Part shown: in pieces, positions 1 to 7,159 of the stretch
How positions within the stretch are numbered: the first letter of the stretch is position 1
How the letters are laid out: every line of letters starts with the position of its first letter
From: JBDKGV01 sp039798005
Lineage (GTDB): Bacteria; Fibrobacterota; Fibrobacteria; UBA5070
DNA: 19,480 bases
Direction of reading: 5' to 3'
Assembly: GCA_039798005.1 (NCBI GenBank)
Contig: JBDKGV010000035.1
Location: 1-19,480, forward strand
The notes under the pieces: model-generated
What the model saw: only the letters and a program-made list of their open reading frames with translations
Told to the model about the DNA's origin: nothing
Databases searched by the model: none
Translations under genes and position numbers: made by a program

Positions 1-1224
1 CGCACCTACACGTTCAATGGCGGCTCCAACCAGGTCGGCATCGGCTTCCAAGCCTCCGGCCTCGGAGAGGACTACCGCTTGAGCTGGAAGGCCGGCATCC
101 GTCAGATCGAGCCTTCGGGTCCCGCCATCCCCTTCGCGCCGACATCCCCCAACGAAGCGGTCTGGAAGGACATCGAGGAGGTTTCGAGCTACGCCGACAC
201 CAAGAGCAAGTCGATCAGCGGGCAGACCTCCTGGCTGGGACTTCGCAGCAAATACACCTTGGCCGTGGTGCGCTTCGATTCCGCACGCGACGGTGATGCC
301 GACTTCGACACGCTGCAGAACATCGACAATGCCGAGAACTCCTTTGCGTGGACCTTCCGCGGACGTCTGACCAATGGCCAGGAAAAGGCCACCCTCATCG
401 TCACTCCGCTGGAGCTCTCGCAGCTCAAGGCCCTGGACGGCGACTTCGAGAAGGTTCTCTTCAGCGGCTACGGCTGGTTCCTGCGCGCCGACATCTGGTT
501 CCCCAAGCTGTGCGAATTCATCCTGTGGCTCCTGGTCTGGTTCCATGGGCTCATCCCCAATTTCGGCATCGCCATCATCCTGCTCACCCTCGTGGCGCGT
601 TCAGCCCTTCTGCCCCTGACCCTGAAGCAGACCCGGATGGCCAAGCGCATGGCCGCCGTGATGCCCTTGATCAAGCCCAAGCTCGAGGCCATCAAGGAAA
701 AGCACAAGGACGACATGCGCAAGCAGCAGGAGGAGACCATGAAGGTCTACTCCGAGGCGGGCATCAATCCGATGGCCTCCTTGGCCGGCTGCCTCCCGAT
801 GCTCCTGCAGATGCCCGTGTTCATCGGACTCTACATCGTGCTGGGCCGGGCCATCGAATTGCGCGGCCAGCCCTTCTTCGGCTGGATCACCGACCTGTCC
901 CGTTCGGACGTGATCTGGGACGGCTTCCGCATTCCCTACATCTTCGGCGAGGGCCTCACCGTCCTTCCGATCCTGATGGCCCTGTCGATGTACTTCCTGA
1001 ACAAGGCGACCATCAAGGACCCGCAGCAGCAGATGCTGGTGTACATCATGCCGGTGATGATGCTGGTCTTCTCGGGCAGCATGCCTTCGGGACTGGTCCT
1101 CTACTGGACCATCTCCAACGTCTACTCGCTGGTCCAGACCCTGCTCACCAACGCAGGCGCCATGCCGGTGCTCACTCCCGTCGTCCAGGGCAAGCCCACG
1201 CCCAAGCCGCGCAAGGGCAAGTGA
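1..1224 (+). CDS. yidC: YidC membrane protein insertase, 3' part (5' end outside window)
   Basis: This is the C-terminal 407 residues of the YidC/Oxa1/Alb3 insertase, which places and folds proteins in the inner membrane alone or with SecYEG. The frame is open from base 1, so the true start lies upstream. Visible residues 1 to about 150 are a hydrophilic beta-rich stretch typical of the large periplasmic P1 domain. The conserved membrane core follows, starting near FILWLLVWFHGLIPNFG. The motif LVARSALLPLTLKQTRMAKRM holds the groove arginine (visible residue 200), and GCLPMLLQMPVFIGLY and MPSGLVLYWTISNVYSL are family signatures. The protein ends in a short basic tail (KPTPKPRKGK), as expected for the cytoplasmic end. 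Its last codons overlap the mnmE start, which suggests co-transcription; yidC-mnmE adjacency is common in bacteria, often near the replication origin. Family identity is very secure. Confidence 0.96.
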   Translation, partial: RTYTFNGGSNQVGIGFQASGLGEDYRLSWKAGIRQIEPSGPAIPFAPTSPNEAVWKDIEEVSSYADTKSKSISGQTSWLGLRSKYTLAVVRFDSARDGDADFDTLQNIDNAENSFAWTFRGRLTNGQEKATLIVTPLELSQLKALDGDFEKVLFSGYGWFLRADIWFPKLCEFILWLLVWFHGLIPNFGIAIILLTLVARSALLPLTLKQTRMAKRMAAVMPLIKPKLEAIKEKHKDDMRKQQEETMKVYSEAGINPMASLAGCLPMLLQMPVFIGLYIVLGRAIELRGQPFFGWITDLSRSDVIWDGFRIPYIFGEGLTVLPILMALSMYFLNKATIKDPQQQMLVYIMPVMMLVFSGSMPSGLVLYWTISNVYSLVQTLLTNAGAMPVLTPVVQGKPTPKPRKGK

Positions 1225-2543
1225 TCCCGAAGCCGCACACCATCGCGGCTCCCGCCACCGCCTCCGGACGCGCCGCCCTTGCGGTGGTGCGCATCTCGGG
1301 GTCGGCTGTGACGGATATCGTCAGAAGTCGCACTGGTCGCTCGCTGGAACCCCGGCGCGCGACCTTTTTGCGCTGGTGCGCCAAGGACGGATCGCTCCTG
1401 GACGAGGTGGTGGCCACCTTCTGGCAAGGCCCGGCCAGCTACACCGGTGAGGACATCCTGGAGCTTTCCCTGCACGGCAACCCGCTCATCGTGCGGGCCG
1501 TGCTGGAAGACCTGGCCTTGGACGGCATCCGCTTGGCGGCACCCGGGGAATTCACCCGCCGCGCCGTGGAAAACGGAAAGCTCGGGCTTTCCCGCGCCGA
1601 GGCCGTGGCCGCCGTGGTGGATGCCGAGACGCGCTCGGCCCTGCAAGCGGCCCGGCACCAGCTTTCCGGCGGCCTCGAGCCCGTGGCTCGAGTCCTGCGA
1701 GAACGCCTGATCGAAGCTTCCGCTTGGCTGGAGCTGGAAACCGACTTCGCCGAAGAGGAGGCCGTCCCCGACGCCTCGCACATCCTCCCCGCGCTGGAAT
1801 CGGCCCGCACCACCTTGGTGGAGCTGCTGCGCGACCAGGAAAGGTTGGCGCGACAAAATCTGTCACCCCGCGTGGTGCTGGCCGGCCATCCCAACGCCGG
1901 CAAGTCAAGCCTGTCGAATGCCCTGCTCGGCCAGGATCGCCTGTTGGTGTCTCCCATCCGGGGAACCACCCGCGACTGGGTCGAGGTCCCTCTGATCTTC
2001 CCTGAAGGGCAGATCACTCTGGTGGACACGGCAGGCTTGGGTGCCCCCACGGATGAACTGGACGCCGCCGCCCAAGAACGCACACGACAAGAATTGTCCA
2101 AGTGCCAGATGATCCTGCTCCTGGTCGAATCCGGACGAGACCTGGCTTCCGACGAGCAGGCTTGGCTGAACACCCCCGGCCGCGAAGTGCTGCTGGTGCG
2201 CACCAAGACAGATCTGGCTGCGGCCCCCGACGGAGAGCTGGGCGTCTCGGTCCTTTCCGGCGATGGACTGGACGCGCTTTCCGCTCGCCTGCGCTCCCTG
2301 CTGGTCGGTCAAGACGGCTTCGACCCGACCCAAGTGGCCTTGGGCAGCGCGCGCCAACGGGAATGCGCCCAGCGGGCCTTGGGCGACTTGGAGCAATCCA
2401 TCGTGCACGCCCGATCCGGCCAGGTCGAGCTGTCCGCCTTCCTGATCCGGCATGTGCTTGCCCTGCTTTCCGAACTGGTCGGCGAGACCACTCCGGACGA
2501 TCTTCTGGAAACCATCTTCTCACGCTTTTGCATCGGCAAATAA
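1221..2543 (+). CDS. mnmE: MnmE (TrmE), tRNA U34 modification GTPase
   Basis: With MnmG, MnmE installs the carboxymethylaminomethyl group on wobble uridine 34 of certain tRNAs, in the cytoplasm. The protein is 440 aa, close to the usual 450. The N-terminal tetrahydrofolate-binding domain (about residues 1-115) starts with PHTIAAPATASGRAALAVVRISG. The G domain is inserted in the helical domain: P-loop GHPNAGKSS at 222-230, switch RGTTRDW at 247, DTAG at 269-272, and G4 TKTD at 328-331 instead of the usual NKxD. The C terminus is FCIGK, carrying the catalytic cysteine motif CxGK. GTG at 1221 is chosen because the family's N-terminal residues begin right after it, and because it overlaps the yidC stop (GTGA) behind an AAGGG at 1213-1217. 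A longer upstream reading in this frame would run through yidC and is not credible. Confidence 0.96.
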   Translation: MIPKPHTIAAPATASGRAALAVVRISGSAVTDIVRSRTGRSLEPRRATFLRWCAKDGSLLDEVVATFWQGPASYTGEDILELSLHGNPLIVRAVLEDLALDGIRLAAPGEFTRRAVENGKLGLSRAEAVAAVVDAETRSALQAARHQLSGGLEPVARVLRERLIEASAWLELETDFAEEEAVPDASHILPALESARTTLVELLRDQERLARQNLSPRVVLAGHPNAGKSSLSNALLGQDRLLVSPIRGTTRDWVEVPLIFPEGQITLVDTAGLGAPTDELDAAAQERTRQELSKCQMILLLVESGRDLASDEQAWLNTPGREVLLVRTKTDLAAAPDGELGVSVLSGDGLDALSARLRSLLVGQDGFDPTQVALGSARQRECAQRALGDLEQSIVHARSGQVELSAFLIRHVLALLSELVGETTPDDLLETIFSRFCIGK

Positions 2544-2551
2544 GGCCTACG

Positions 2552-3637
2552 ATGAACCGTCCCTGGACCCACACCTTCGGCGACCACTTCCTGACTTGGC
2601 TGCGGCAGGCCATTCCCTACCCCGAGCTGCGCCACGAATCGCTCATGCCCACGGCACGCGCCCTGTCCCTGTTCCTGCCTTGGGAAGCCCCCGATGCGGC
2701 GGCGGTCTCCCGGAAGTTCCACGACGGCACATCCCTCGATCTCGCCTCCCCGCTCATCCTGGCCGCTGGCGCCAACAAGGCGGCCCGTTGCCTGGACGCC
2801 TTCGCATCCTTCGGCTTCGGCGCGGTCACCGTGGGCACCGCCACCCTCAACCCTCGCAAGGGCAATCCGCTCAAGCCACGCGTGTACACGCTGGAGGACA
2901 CCGGCACCATCCAGAACGCCATGGGCCTGAACAACCCCGGCATCAAGGTGCTGGCCGACCGGATCGCCCGCTCCCGCCCCGCCTGCGAGCATGTGGGCTT
3001 GGCCGTAGGCCTTTCCATCTCCGAGGATCCTTCGCTCCAACCGGGCGAGGATGCCGATGCCAATGTGCTGCAATGCCTGGCCCAAGCCTATCCGGTCAGT
3101 GATTACCTGGAGCTCAACCTCTCCTGCCCCAACACCGGCCACGACCGTCTGGACCAGGCATGGGACCGGATCGAACGCCTCTTGGAAAAGGTCTCGAATT
3201 TCCGCGAGCACCAAACGCTCCGCATCCCGCTTTGGGTCAAGCTTTCCCCCGACCTCACCGGGGAAAGCTTGCAAGCGGCACTGGAAACCGTGAAGAAGAG
3301 CGGATTGACAGGATCCGTCCTTTCCAACACCTGGCCCGCCGCCTCGGGAACTTGGCCCGATGGCACGCCCCTGCCCCGCCTGCACGAGGTCGGACGCCCC
3401 GGACTGCGCGGCGGCTTGTCGGGTCGTCCTCTGTATCCCCGTACCCTGGAGAGTCTGCGCCAAGCCAAGGCCTTTGCGCCAGAGCTCTCGCACATCGCGG
3501 TGGGTGGCGTGGAAACCGGCGCCCAAGTCAAGGAACTGCTGGACACCGGTGCCGATCTGGTCGAGTGCTACTCGGTGCTCGCCTTCCGCTGGCTGGCCGG
3601 GCGCAAGATCGTCGAGGAGCTCGTCGGACACGGCTGA
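2552..3637 (+). CDS. pyrD: Dihydroorotate dehydrogenase, class 2-like with a catalytic-site Cys
   Basis: This FMN enzyme oxidises dihydroorotate to orotate in de novo pyrimidine synthesis. The protein is 361 aa. Conserved family features in order are LILAAGANKAARC (FMN/substrate lysine), GFGAVTVGTATLNPRKGNPLKPR, the GLNNPG loop, LELNLSCPNT (N189, C192, N194), WVKLSPDL (second lysine), GGLSGRPL, and the phosphate-binding IAVGGVETGAQVKELLDTGADLVECYS. Overall order, length and GGLSGRPL resemble class 2 (quinone-linked) enzymes. The catalytic base position, serine in class 2, is cysteine here as in class 1. The N-terminal 50 residues could be a membrane-associating extension, but this is not clear. 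ATG at 2552 is preceded by TAAGG, whose first three bases are the mnmE stop, 6 nt from the start. It is probably the last gene of the yidC-mnmE transcript. The electron acceptor cannot be assigned with certainty. Confidence 0.88.
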   Translation: MNRPWTHTFGDHFLTWLRQAIPYPELRHESLMPTARALSLFLPWEAPDAAAVSRKFHDGTSLDLASPLILAAGANKAARCLDAFASFGFGAVTVGTATLNPRKGNPLKPRVYTLEDTGTIQNAMGLNNPGIKVLADRIARSRPACEHVGLAVGLSISEDPSLQPGEDADANVLQCLAQAYPVSDYLELNLSCPNTGHDRLDQAWDRIERLLEKVSNFREHQTLRIPLWVKLSPDLTGESLQAALETVKKSGLTGSVLSNTWPAASGTWPDGTPLPRLHEVGRPGLRGGLSGRPLYPRTLESLRQAKAFAPELSHIAVGGVETGAQVKELLDTGADLVECYSVLAFRWLAGRKIVEELVGHG

Positions 3638-3787
3638 ATCCTTTGACTTTCGTCAGTACCGCCAACTTCCGGTGCTGTTTGCTTCCCGGAGAACGCTCTC
3701 TGCAGGATCGGCGCGTGGGATGCAGGATCATGGAGTATCTTGGCTTCTTTGCTCTTTTGTCCCTTTTTCAAAAAGGCCATCCGACTC
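3638..3787 (+). promoter_or_regulatory. Likely GH9 promoter and leader region with a 9-bp direct repeat
   Basis: This 150-nt gap between pyrD and the cellulase gene has no convincing ORF and no clear terminator. TGCAGGATC occurs at 3701-3709 and again at 3721-3729, in the same orientation and exactly 20 bp (about two helical turns) apart. A -10-like TATCTT lies at 3736-3741, 6 nt after the second copy; no good -35 hexamer is visible. The implied leader of about 40 nt holds the palindrome CCTTTTTCAAAAAGG (3762-3776), whose right half supplies the AAAGG Shine-Dalgarno sequence 11 nt before the ATG. An activator-dependent promoter would fit, but this is inference. Confidence 0.4.
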
Positions 3788-5539
3788 ATGAAGCTTTGGA
3801 AGAAATCCACCCTCGGAATCCTGGCCGCCCTGCCAGCCCTGTCCCATGCGGCATCCTTCACCGGGGACCAGTACAAGAAGGCGGCGTGGATGTCCACCCG
3901 CTTCTACGGCGCCATGCGCAGCGGCGAGGGGCCAAACTGGATCCTGCAGGAGACCAATTTCCCCAAATCCTTCGTCAAGGACAGCTACAACGGCGCCGAC
4001 ATCTCGGGCGGCTGGTTCGACTGCGGCGACCATGTCATGTTCGGCCAGAACCAGTTCTACGCGACCTATGTCCTGGCTCTTTCGCTGGAGACCTGGCCCA
4101 AGGGCTTTTGGGACCTCTACAACGGCACCACCTATGCCGACTACAAAGGGACCCAGTACACCATGGCCGATGGCAAGCCCAACGGCTTGACTGATCTCCT
4201 CGAAGAACTGCGCTACAACGCCGACTTCATTTGCAAGATCACCCCCAATGCGACGACCTTCATCATCGAGATCGGCGATGGTAGCCTGGACCACAAGAAG
4301 TGGGTCACCCCCGGCAAAATGGCAACCTTGCTCCAAGCTGATGGAGGCGAGTCCGACAAGCCTCGCCCCGTGGTCGCCAACCCCAACGATGCCAACGCTC
4401 CCGCCTTGGCGGCCGCCGCCCTTGCCATCATGGCGCGCATCGATCCCGATGCGACCCGCCGCACCAAATATTTGGAACACGCCAAGTACGCCTACGAATA
4501 CAGCATGTCCAAGACCGGCGTGCAGTCTTCGGTCGGTGGTTTCTACCAATCGGGATGGTGGGATGGCCGCTGGCAGTCCAGCCGATTCCTGGGAGGACTC
4601 GAACTTTGGCGCACCACCAACGACGCAAGCTACCAAACCAAGGCCCAATCCGACCTGACCGGCTGGATCAACACCGATCAGGGCTTGTATGTTCGCATGG
4701 ACTACACCAACACCACGGGTCTGGCCCGGGTGATGGCCAAGAAATACTTGCCAAACCAGAGCAACACCAAGCTCTCTTCCTATCTCACCAGTTTCACCAA
4801 CAGCGTCAATAGCGACGGCGCCACCACGTGGTCAAACTACGGCTTCCCGTTGCGCGGCCCCACGGGTGCAGCGTTCTTGTTCGCCTTGAACAAGACACTG
4901 AACGGCGTGGAAAATGATGTCGCCCTCTACAACCAGATCGACTACGTGCTGGGCAAGAACAGCAACGATCAGGCCTACCTTGTCGGCTGGGACGAAAAGG
5001 ACATCGCTGGAAAGACCAAGAAGTCGCCCCCGACCCCGCACCATCGCGGCTACTGGGGCAATGAGAATCCTGCCGCCGCTGACAAGTCCTTTGGTGGCAG
5101 CGGCACTCCGGCTCCTGCGCGCAACAAATACCTCGGTGGCGTGATCCCCGGTGCTCTCGATGGTTCCGTGACCACCGATGTCACCATTTGGGCCACCAAT
5201 GAGGTTTGCTTGGAGCAGAACGCCTCGCTGGTGGGCGCCTTGGGCTACATCGTCTCCCAGACCGCCCCTGCACCGGCCGTAGGGATCGCCTCCAAGACCC
5301 GTCTGGCCGGCAGCGACCTTCAACTGAAGTCGCTCTCGAACGGGTTTGCCGTGACACTCGCCTCCCAAGCCTTGGTCTCCGGCGAAGCCATGGATCTCAC
5401 AGGCCGCAAGGTGGCGGATCTCGCGCTCCAAGGCAACGCCCTGTCCCTTTCGACCTCCAGCCTTTCCCGCGGCGTCTATCATCTTGTGGTCCGCACCGCC
5501 GACGGCCAGAGCCTGACCCGCAGCGTGGTCGTTCGCTGA
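3788..5539 (+). CDS. Secreted glycoside hydrolase family 9 endoglucanase with C-terminal sorting domain
   Basis: GH9 enzymes cleave beta-1,4-glucan (cellulose) with inversion of configuration. The 583-aa product starts with a signal peptide (MKLWKKSTLGILAALPALSHA, cleavage likely after residue 21), which fixes the ATG at 3788. The (alpha/alpha)6 catalytic domain spans about residues 25-495. GGWFDCGDHVMFG carries the two N-terminal catalytic aspartates (D78, D81), with Cys where many members have Ala. PTPHHRGYWG is the His/Arg substrate-binding signature (H418, H419, R420), and TNEVCLEQNASLVGAL carries the acid glutamate (E472). A Pro/Ala linker (TAPAPAVG) leads to an 80-residue beta-rich C-terminal domain with MDLTGRKVADL and LSRGVYHLVVRTADG, which resembles Por/type IX secretion sorting domains. 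No CBM or Ig-like domain is visible. It stands alone between pyrD and nuoA, with its own terminator. Endo- versus exo-activity cannot be told from sequence. Confidence 0.92.
   Translation: MKLWKKSTLGILAALPALSHAASFTGDQYKKAAWMSTRFYGAMRSGEGPNWILQETNFPKSFVKDSYNGADISGGWFDCGDHVMFGQNQFYATYVLALSLETWPKGFWDLYNGTTYADYKGTQYTMADGKPNGLTDLLEELRYNADFICKITPNATTFIIEIGDGSLDHKKWVTPGKMATLLQADGGESDKPRPVVANPNDANAPALAAAALAIMARIDPDATRRTKYLEHAKYAYEYSMSKTGVQSSVGGFYQSGWWDGRWQSSRFLGGLELWRTTNDASYQTKAQSDLTGWINTDQGLYVRMDYTNTTGLARVMAKKYLPNQSNTKLSSYLTSFTNSVNSDGATTWSNYGFPLRGPTGAAFLFALNKTLNGVENDVALYNQIDYVLGKNSNDQAYLVGWDEKDIAGKTKKSPPTPHHRGYWGNENPAAADKSFGGSGTPAPARNKYLGGVIPGALDGSVTTDVTIWATNEVCLEQNASLVGALGYIVSQTAPAPAVGIASKTRLAGSDLQLKSLSNGFAVTLASQALVSGEAMDLTGRKVADLALQGNALSLSTSSLSRGVYHLVVRTADGQSLTRSVVVR
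5291..5536 (+). other. Por/T9SS-like C-terminal sorting domain of the GH9 enzyme
   Basis: About the last 80 codons encode a domain lacking GH9 motifs but following the pattern of type IX secretion C-terminal domains: a beta strand, then MDLTGRKVADL (family pattern D..GR.V), then LSRGVYHLVVRTADGQSLTRSVVVR (family pattern L..GVY.V.V...G.....K.VV). In Bacteroidetes such domains direct outer-membrane export and surface attachment, and similar domains are common on Fibrobacter carbohydrate-active enzymes. The boundary is approximate. Confidence 0.72.
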
Positions 5540-5588
5540 TCCTACCCGCTTCGGAAGTGGCCTCCCAAGGCCATTCCTGAACCATTCC

Positions 5589-5632
5589 AACGCCTCATTG
5601 TCGCGAACCGACAGTGAGGCGTTCGCGTTTTT
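5589..5632 (+). terminator. Intrinsic terminator after the GH9 gene
   Basis: A 15-bp stem is formed by AACGCCTCATTGTCG (5589-5603) and CGACAGTGAGGCGTT (5609-5623), perfect except for one T-G wobble, with the 5-nt loop CGAAC. CGCG and then TTTTT (5628-5632) follow. It lies 49 nt after the GH9 stop and ends 18 nt before nuoA, so it should insulate the nuo operon from cellulase transcription. Confidence 0.85.
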
Positions 5633-5634
5633 GC

Positions 5635-5642
5635 TATATTTG
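5635..5642 (+). promoter_or_regulatory. Putative promoter -7/-10 element of the nuo operon (TATATTTG)
   Basis: TATATTTG matches the TAnnTTTG element known for Bacteroidetes primary sigma factors and also resembles a sigma70 -10. It begins 2 nt after the terminator T-tract and the TATATT hexamer ends 10 nt before the nuoA ATG, predicting a leader of only a few nucleotides. No strong Shine-Dalgarno sequence precedes nuoA. No matching -33/-35 box is visible, because that region is the terminator stem. Confidence 0.5.
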
Positions 5643-5650
5643 CGGACCTG

Positions 5651-6097
5651 ATGCAGTCGATTCAAGCCGGGACTACCCATTACCCCGAATTCGGGGTCAT
5701 CGCAAGCCTCATCGTCCTCGTGATCGTCACGGTGGCGGTGATGATGGCCCTTGTCAACCTGCTCACCCGCGTGATCGGGAAGATCAAGCTGGATGACGCC
5801 AAGTCCACCACCTACGAGTGCGGCGAAGCGCCCGTGGGCTCGTCGTGGTTCCGCTTCAACAACCGTTTTTACCTGACCGCCATCCTCTTTCTCGTGTTTG
5901 ACGTGGAACTGGTGCTGGTCCTGCCCCTGCTGGTGCGCTTCACCCATTTCCTGCAAATCGGTGAAGGCGCCATGATCTTCGCCAAGGTGTTCCTGTTCGT
6001 GGGCACCCTGCTCCTGGGCCTGATCTACGCCGGTGTGCGTGGTGATCTGTCCTGGAACAAATCCGTCGTCGCCTCCAAGGAGTCTTCGTGTGAGTGA
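5651..6097 (+). CDS. nuoA: NADH-quinone oxidoreductase subunit A
   Basis: NuoA is a small membrane subunit of complex I at the junction of the peripheral and membrane arms. The 148-aa product has three membrane segments (about residues 14-38, 72-92 and 105-127). It also has the conserved cytoplasmic loop motif KSTTYECGEAPVGSSWFRFNNRFYLTAILFLVFDVE, containing the cysteine that senses enzyme state in other species and the acidic FDVE segment. It opens the nuo operon. ATG at 5651 is the first start after the terminator and gives the usual N-terminal length. The C-terminal tail is short and hydrophilic. The 3' end overlaps nuoB by 8 nt. Confidence 0.95.
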   Translation: MQSIQAGTTHYPEFGVIASLIVLVIVTVAVMMALVNLLTRVIGKIKLDDAKSTTYECGEAPVGSSWFRFNNRFYLTAILFLVFDVELVLVLPLLVRFTHFLQIGEGAMIFAKVFLFVGTLLLGLIYAGVRGDLSWNKSVVASKESSCE

Positions 6098-6620
6098 TCT
6101 CGTCGGGTCCGGAACTTCCATGCCGGGCCCGACGGGCCCGCAAGTCCTGTTCACTTCGGTGGACGACTTCCTCAACTGGGGACGCACCAATTCACTGTGG
6201 TTCCTGCAGTTCGCCACGGCCTGCTGCGGCATTGAGCTGATGCAAACAGGTTGCTCGCGCTTCGACACCGACCACCTGGGCATGCTGCCTCGCTCCTCGC
6301 CCCGCGCATCGGATGTCATGATCGTGGCCGGGACCATCACCCACAAGATGGCTTCCCGCGTGCGCATCCTTTGGGAGCAGATGGCCGAGCCTCGCTGGGT
6401 CATCTCCATGGGCTCCTGCGCCAATGCCGGCGGCCCCTTCAGCAAGTACAGCTATTCGGTGCTCAACGGCATCGACAAGCTCATTCCCGTCGATGTCTAC
6501 GTACCCGGCTGCCCACCCCGCCCCGAGGCCCTGATCGACGGGACCGAAGTGCTCAAGGAGCGCATCCGCAAGTACCAGATGTTCGGAATCCGCGACACGG
6601 AAGCTATCGTCATCGAATGA
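6090..6620 (+). CDS. nuoB: NADH-quinone oxidoreductase subunit B (N2 cluster subunit)
   Basis: NuoB holds iron-sulfur cluster N2, the last relay before quinone, at the foot of the peripheral arm. The 176-aa product carries the ligands CCGIE (C45, C46), GSCANAGGPF (C110) and YVPGCPPRPEAL (C141). The proposed start is GTG at 6090, behind a strong AAGGAG (6077-6082) at 7-nt spacing and overlapping nuoA by 8 nt. The longer in-frame reading from 6033 would lie inside nuoA and adds residues unlike the family. The MPGPTGPQVLFTSVDDFLNWGRTNSLW start fits other NuoB proteins. The stop overlaps the nuoC ATG (ATGA). Confidence 0.96.
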   Translation: MSDLVGSGTSMPGPTGPQVLFTSVDDFLNWGRTNSLWFLQFATACCGIELMQTGCSRFDTDHLGMLPRSSPRASDVMIVAGTITHKMASRVRILWEQMAEPRWVISMGSCANAGGPFSKYSYSVLNGIDKLIPVDVYVPGCPPRPEALIDGTEVLKERIRKYQMFGIRDTEAIVIE

Positions 6621-7159
6621 ACAACGCCGAACTTTTTTCCGCCCTTCTGGTGGTATATCCAGACCTTTCGTGCGAGACCGCCGACACCGGCGAAATCCTT
6701 TGGGTGGTGCCTGCGGAGCGCTTGGTCGATGTCGCGTGCACCTTGCGCGAAGACGAGGCCTTCGCCTTCGATTCCCTGATGTGCCTTTCCGGACTGGATC
6801 TCTCCAAGTACCCCACCGCCGAAAAAGGCGTGTTCGTGGGAGACCTGTTGGCCTGCGTCTACCATCTGCACAGCTTCACCCACGGTCACGAAGCCGCGAT
6901 CAAGGTCGTCGTCCCCAAGAACGAGACCGCAAGCATCCCCTCCGTCGAGGCCGTGTGGCCGGTGGCCGGCTGGTTCGAGCGCGAGATCCTCGACCTTTAC
7001 GGCATCGACTTTCCCGGCAACCATGATCGCACCCGCCTGATGATGCCCAAGGATTGGGTCGGGCACCCGCTGCGCAAGGACTACGAGTACCCGCAGACCT
7101 ACGGAGGCTGGGATCTCAAACGCGACGGCCAGACCTTCACCTCGGGGCCCTACGCATGA
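6617..7159 (+). CDS. nuoC: NADH-quinone oxidoreductase subunit C
   Basis: NuoC is the 30-kDa-type subunit of the hydrophilic connecting module of complex I. The 180-aa product contains the family signature in its C-terminal half: VAGWFEREILDLYGIDFPGNHDRTRLMMPKDWVGHPLRKDY, ending the fold with YGGWDLKRDGQ. The N-terminal half is the less conserved alpha/beta part. NuoC and NuoD are separate proteins here, not the fused NuoCD of enterobacteria. ATG at 6617 overlaps the nuoB stop by 4 nt, and the stop in turn overlaps the nuoD ATG by 4 nt, so the three genes are very probably translationally coupled. Confidence 0.95.
   Translation: MNNAELFSALLVVYPDLSCETADTGEILWVVPAERLVDVACTLREDEAFAFDSLMCLSGLDLSKYPTAEKGVFVGDLLACVYHLHSFTHGHEAAIKVVVPKNETASIPSVEAVWPVAGWFEREILDLYGIDFPGNHDRTRLMMPKDWVGHPLRKDYEYPQTYGGWDLKRDGQTFTSGPYA

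Noticed and set aside
348..1220. Upstream extension of the mnmE frame into yidC
   Set aside because: The extension translates to a Pro/Arg/His-rich shadow of yidC, and the family N terminus begins right after GTG 1221.
2202..2213. MnmE G4 motif TKTD in place of NKxD as a sign of lost GTPase activity
   Set aside because: TKxD is a tolerated variant in GTPases, and all other G motifs and the C-terminal CIGK are intact, so the enzyme is probably functional.
3643..3648. TTGACT as a -35 box for the GH9 gene
   Set aside because: No acceptable -10 hexamer lies 16-18 nt downstream, and it is too far from TATCTT at 3736.
4832..6445. A 537-codon minus-strand open frame across the GH9 end, terminator, nuoA and nuoB
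   Set aside because: It crosses three well-supported + strand genes and an intrinsic terminator, and its translation has no recognisable domain; it reflects third-position GC bias.
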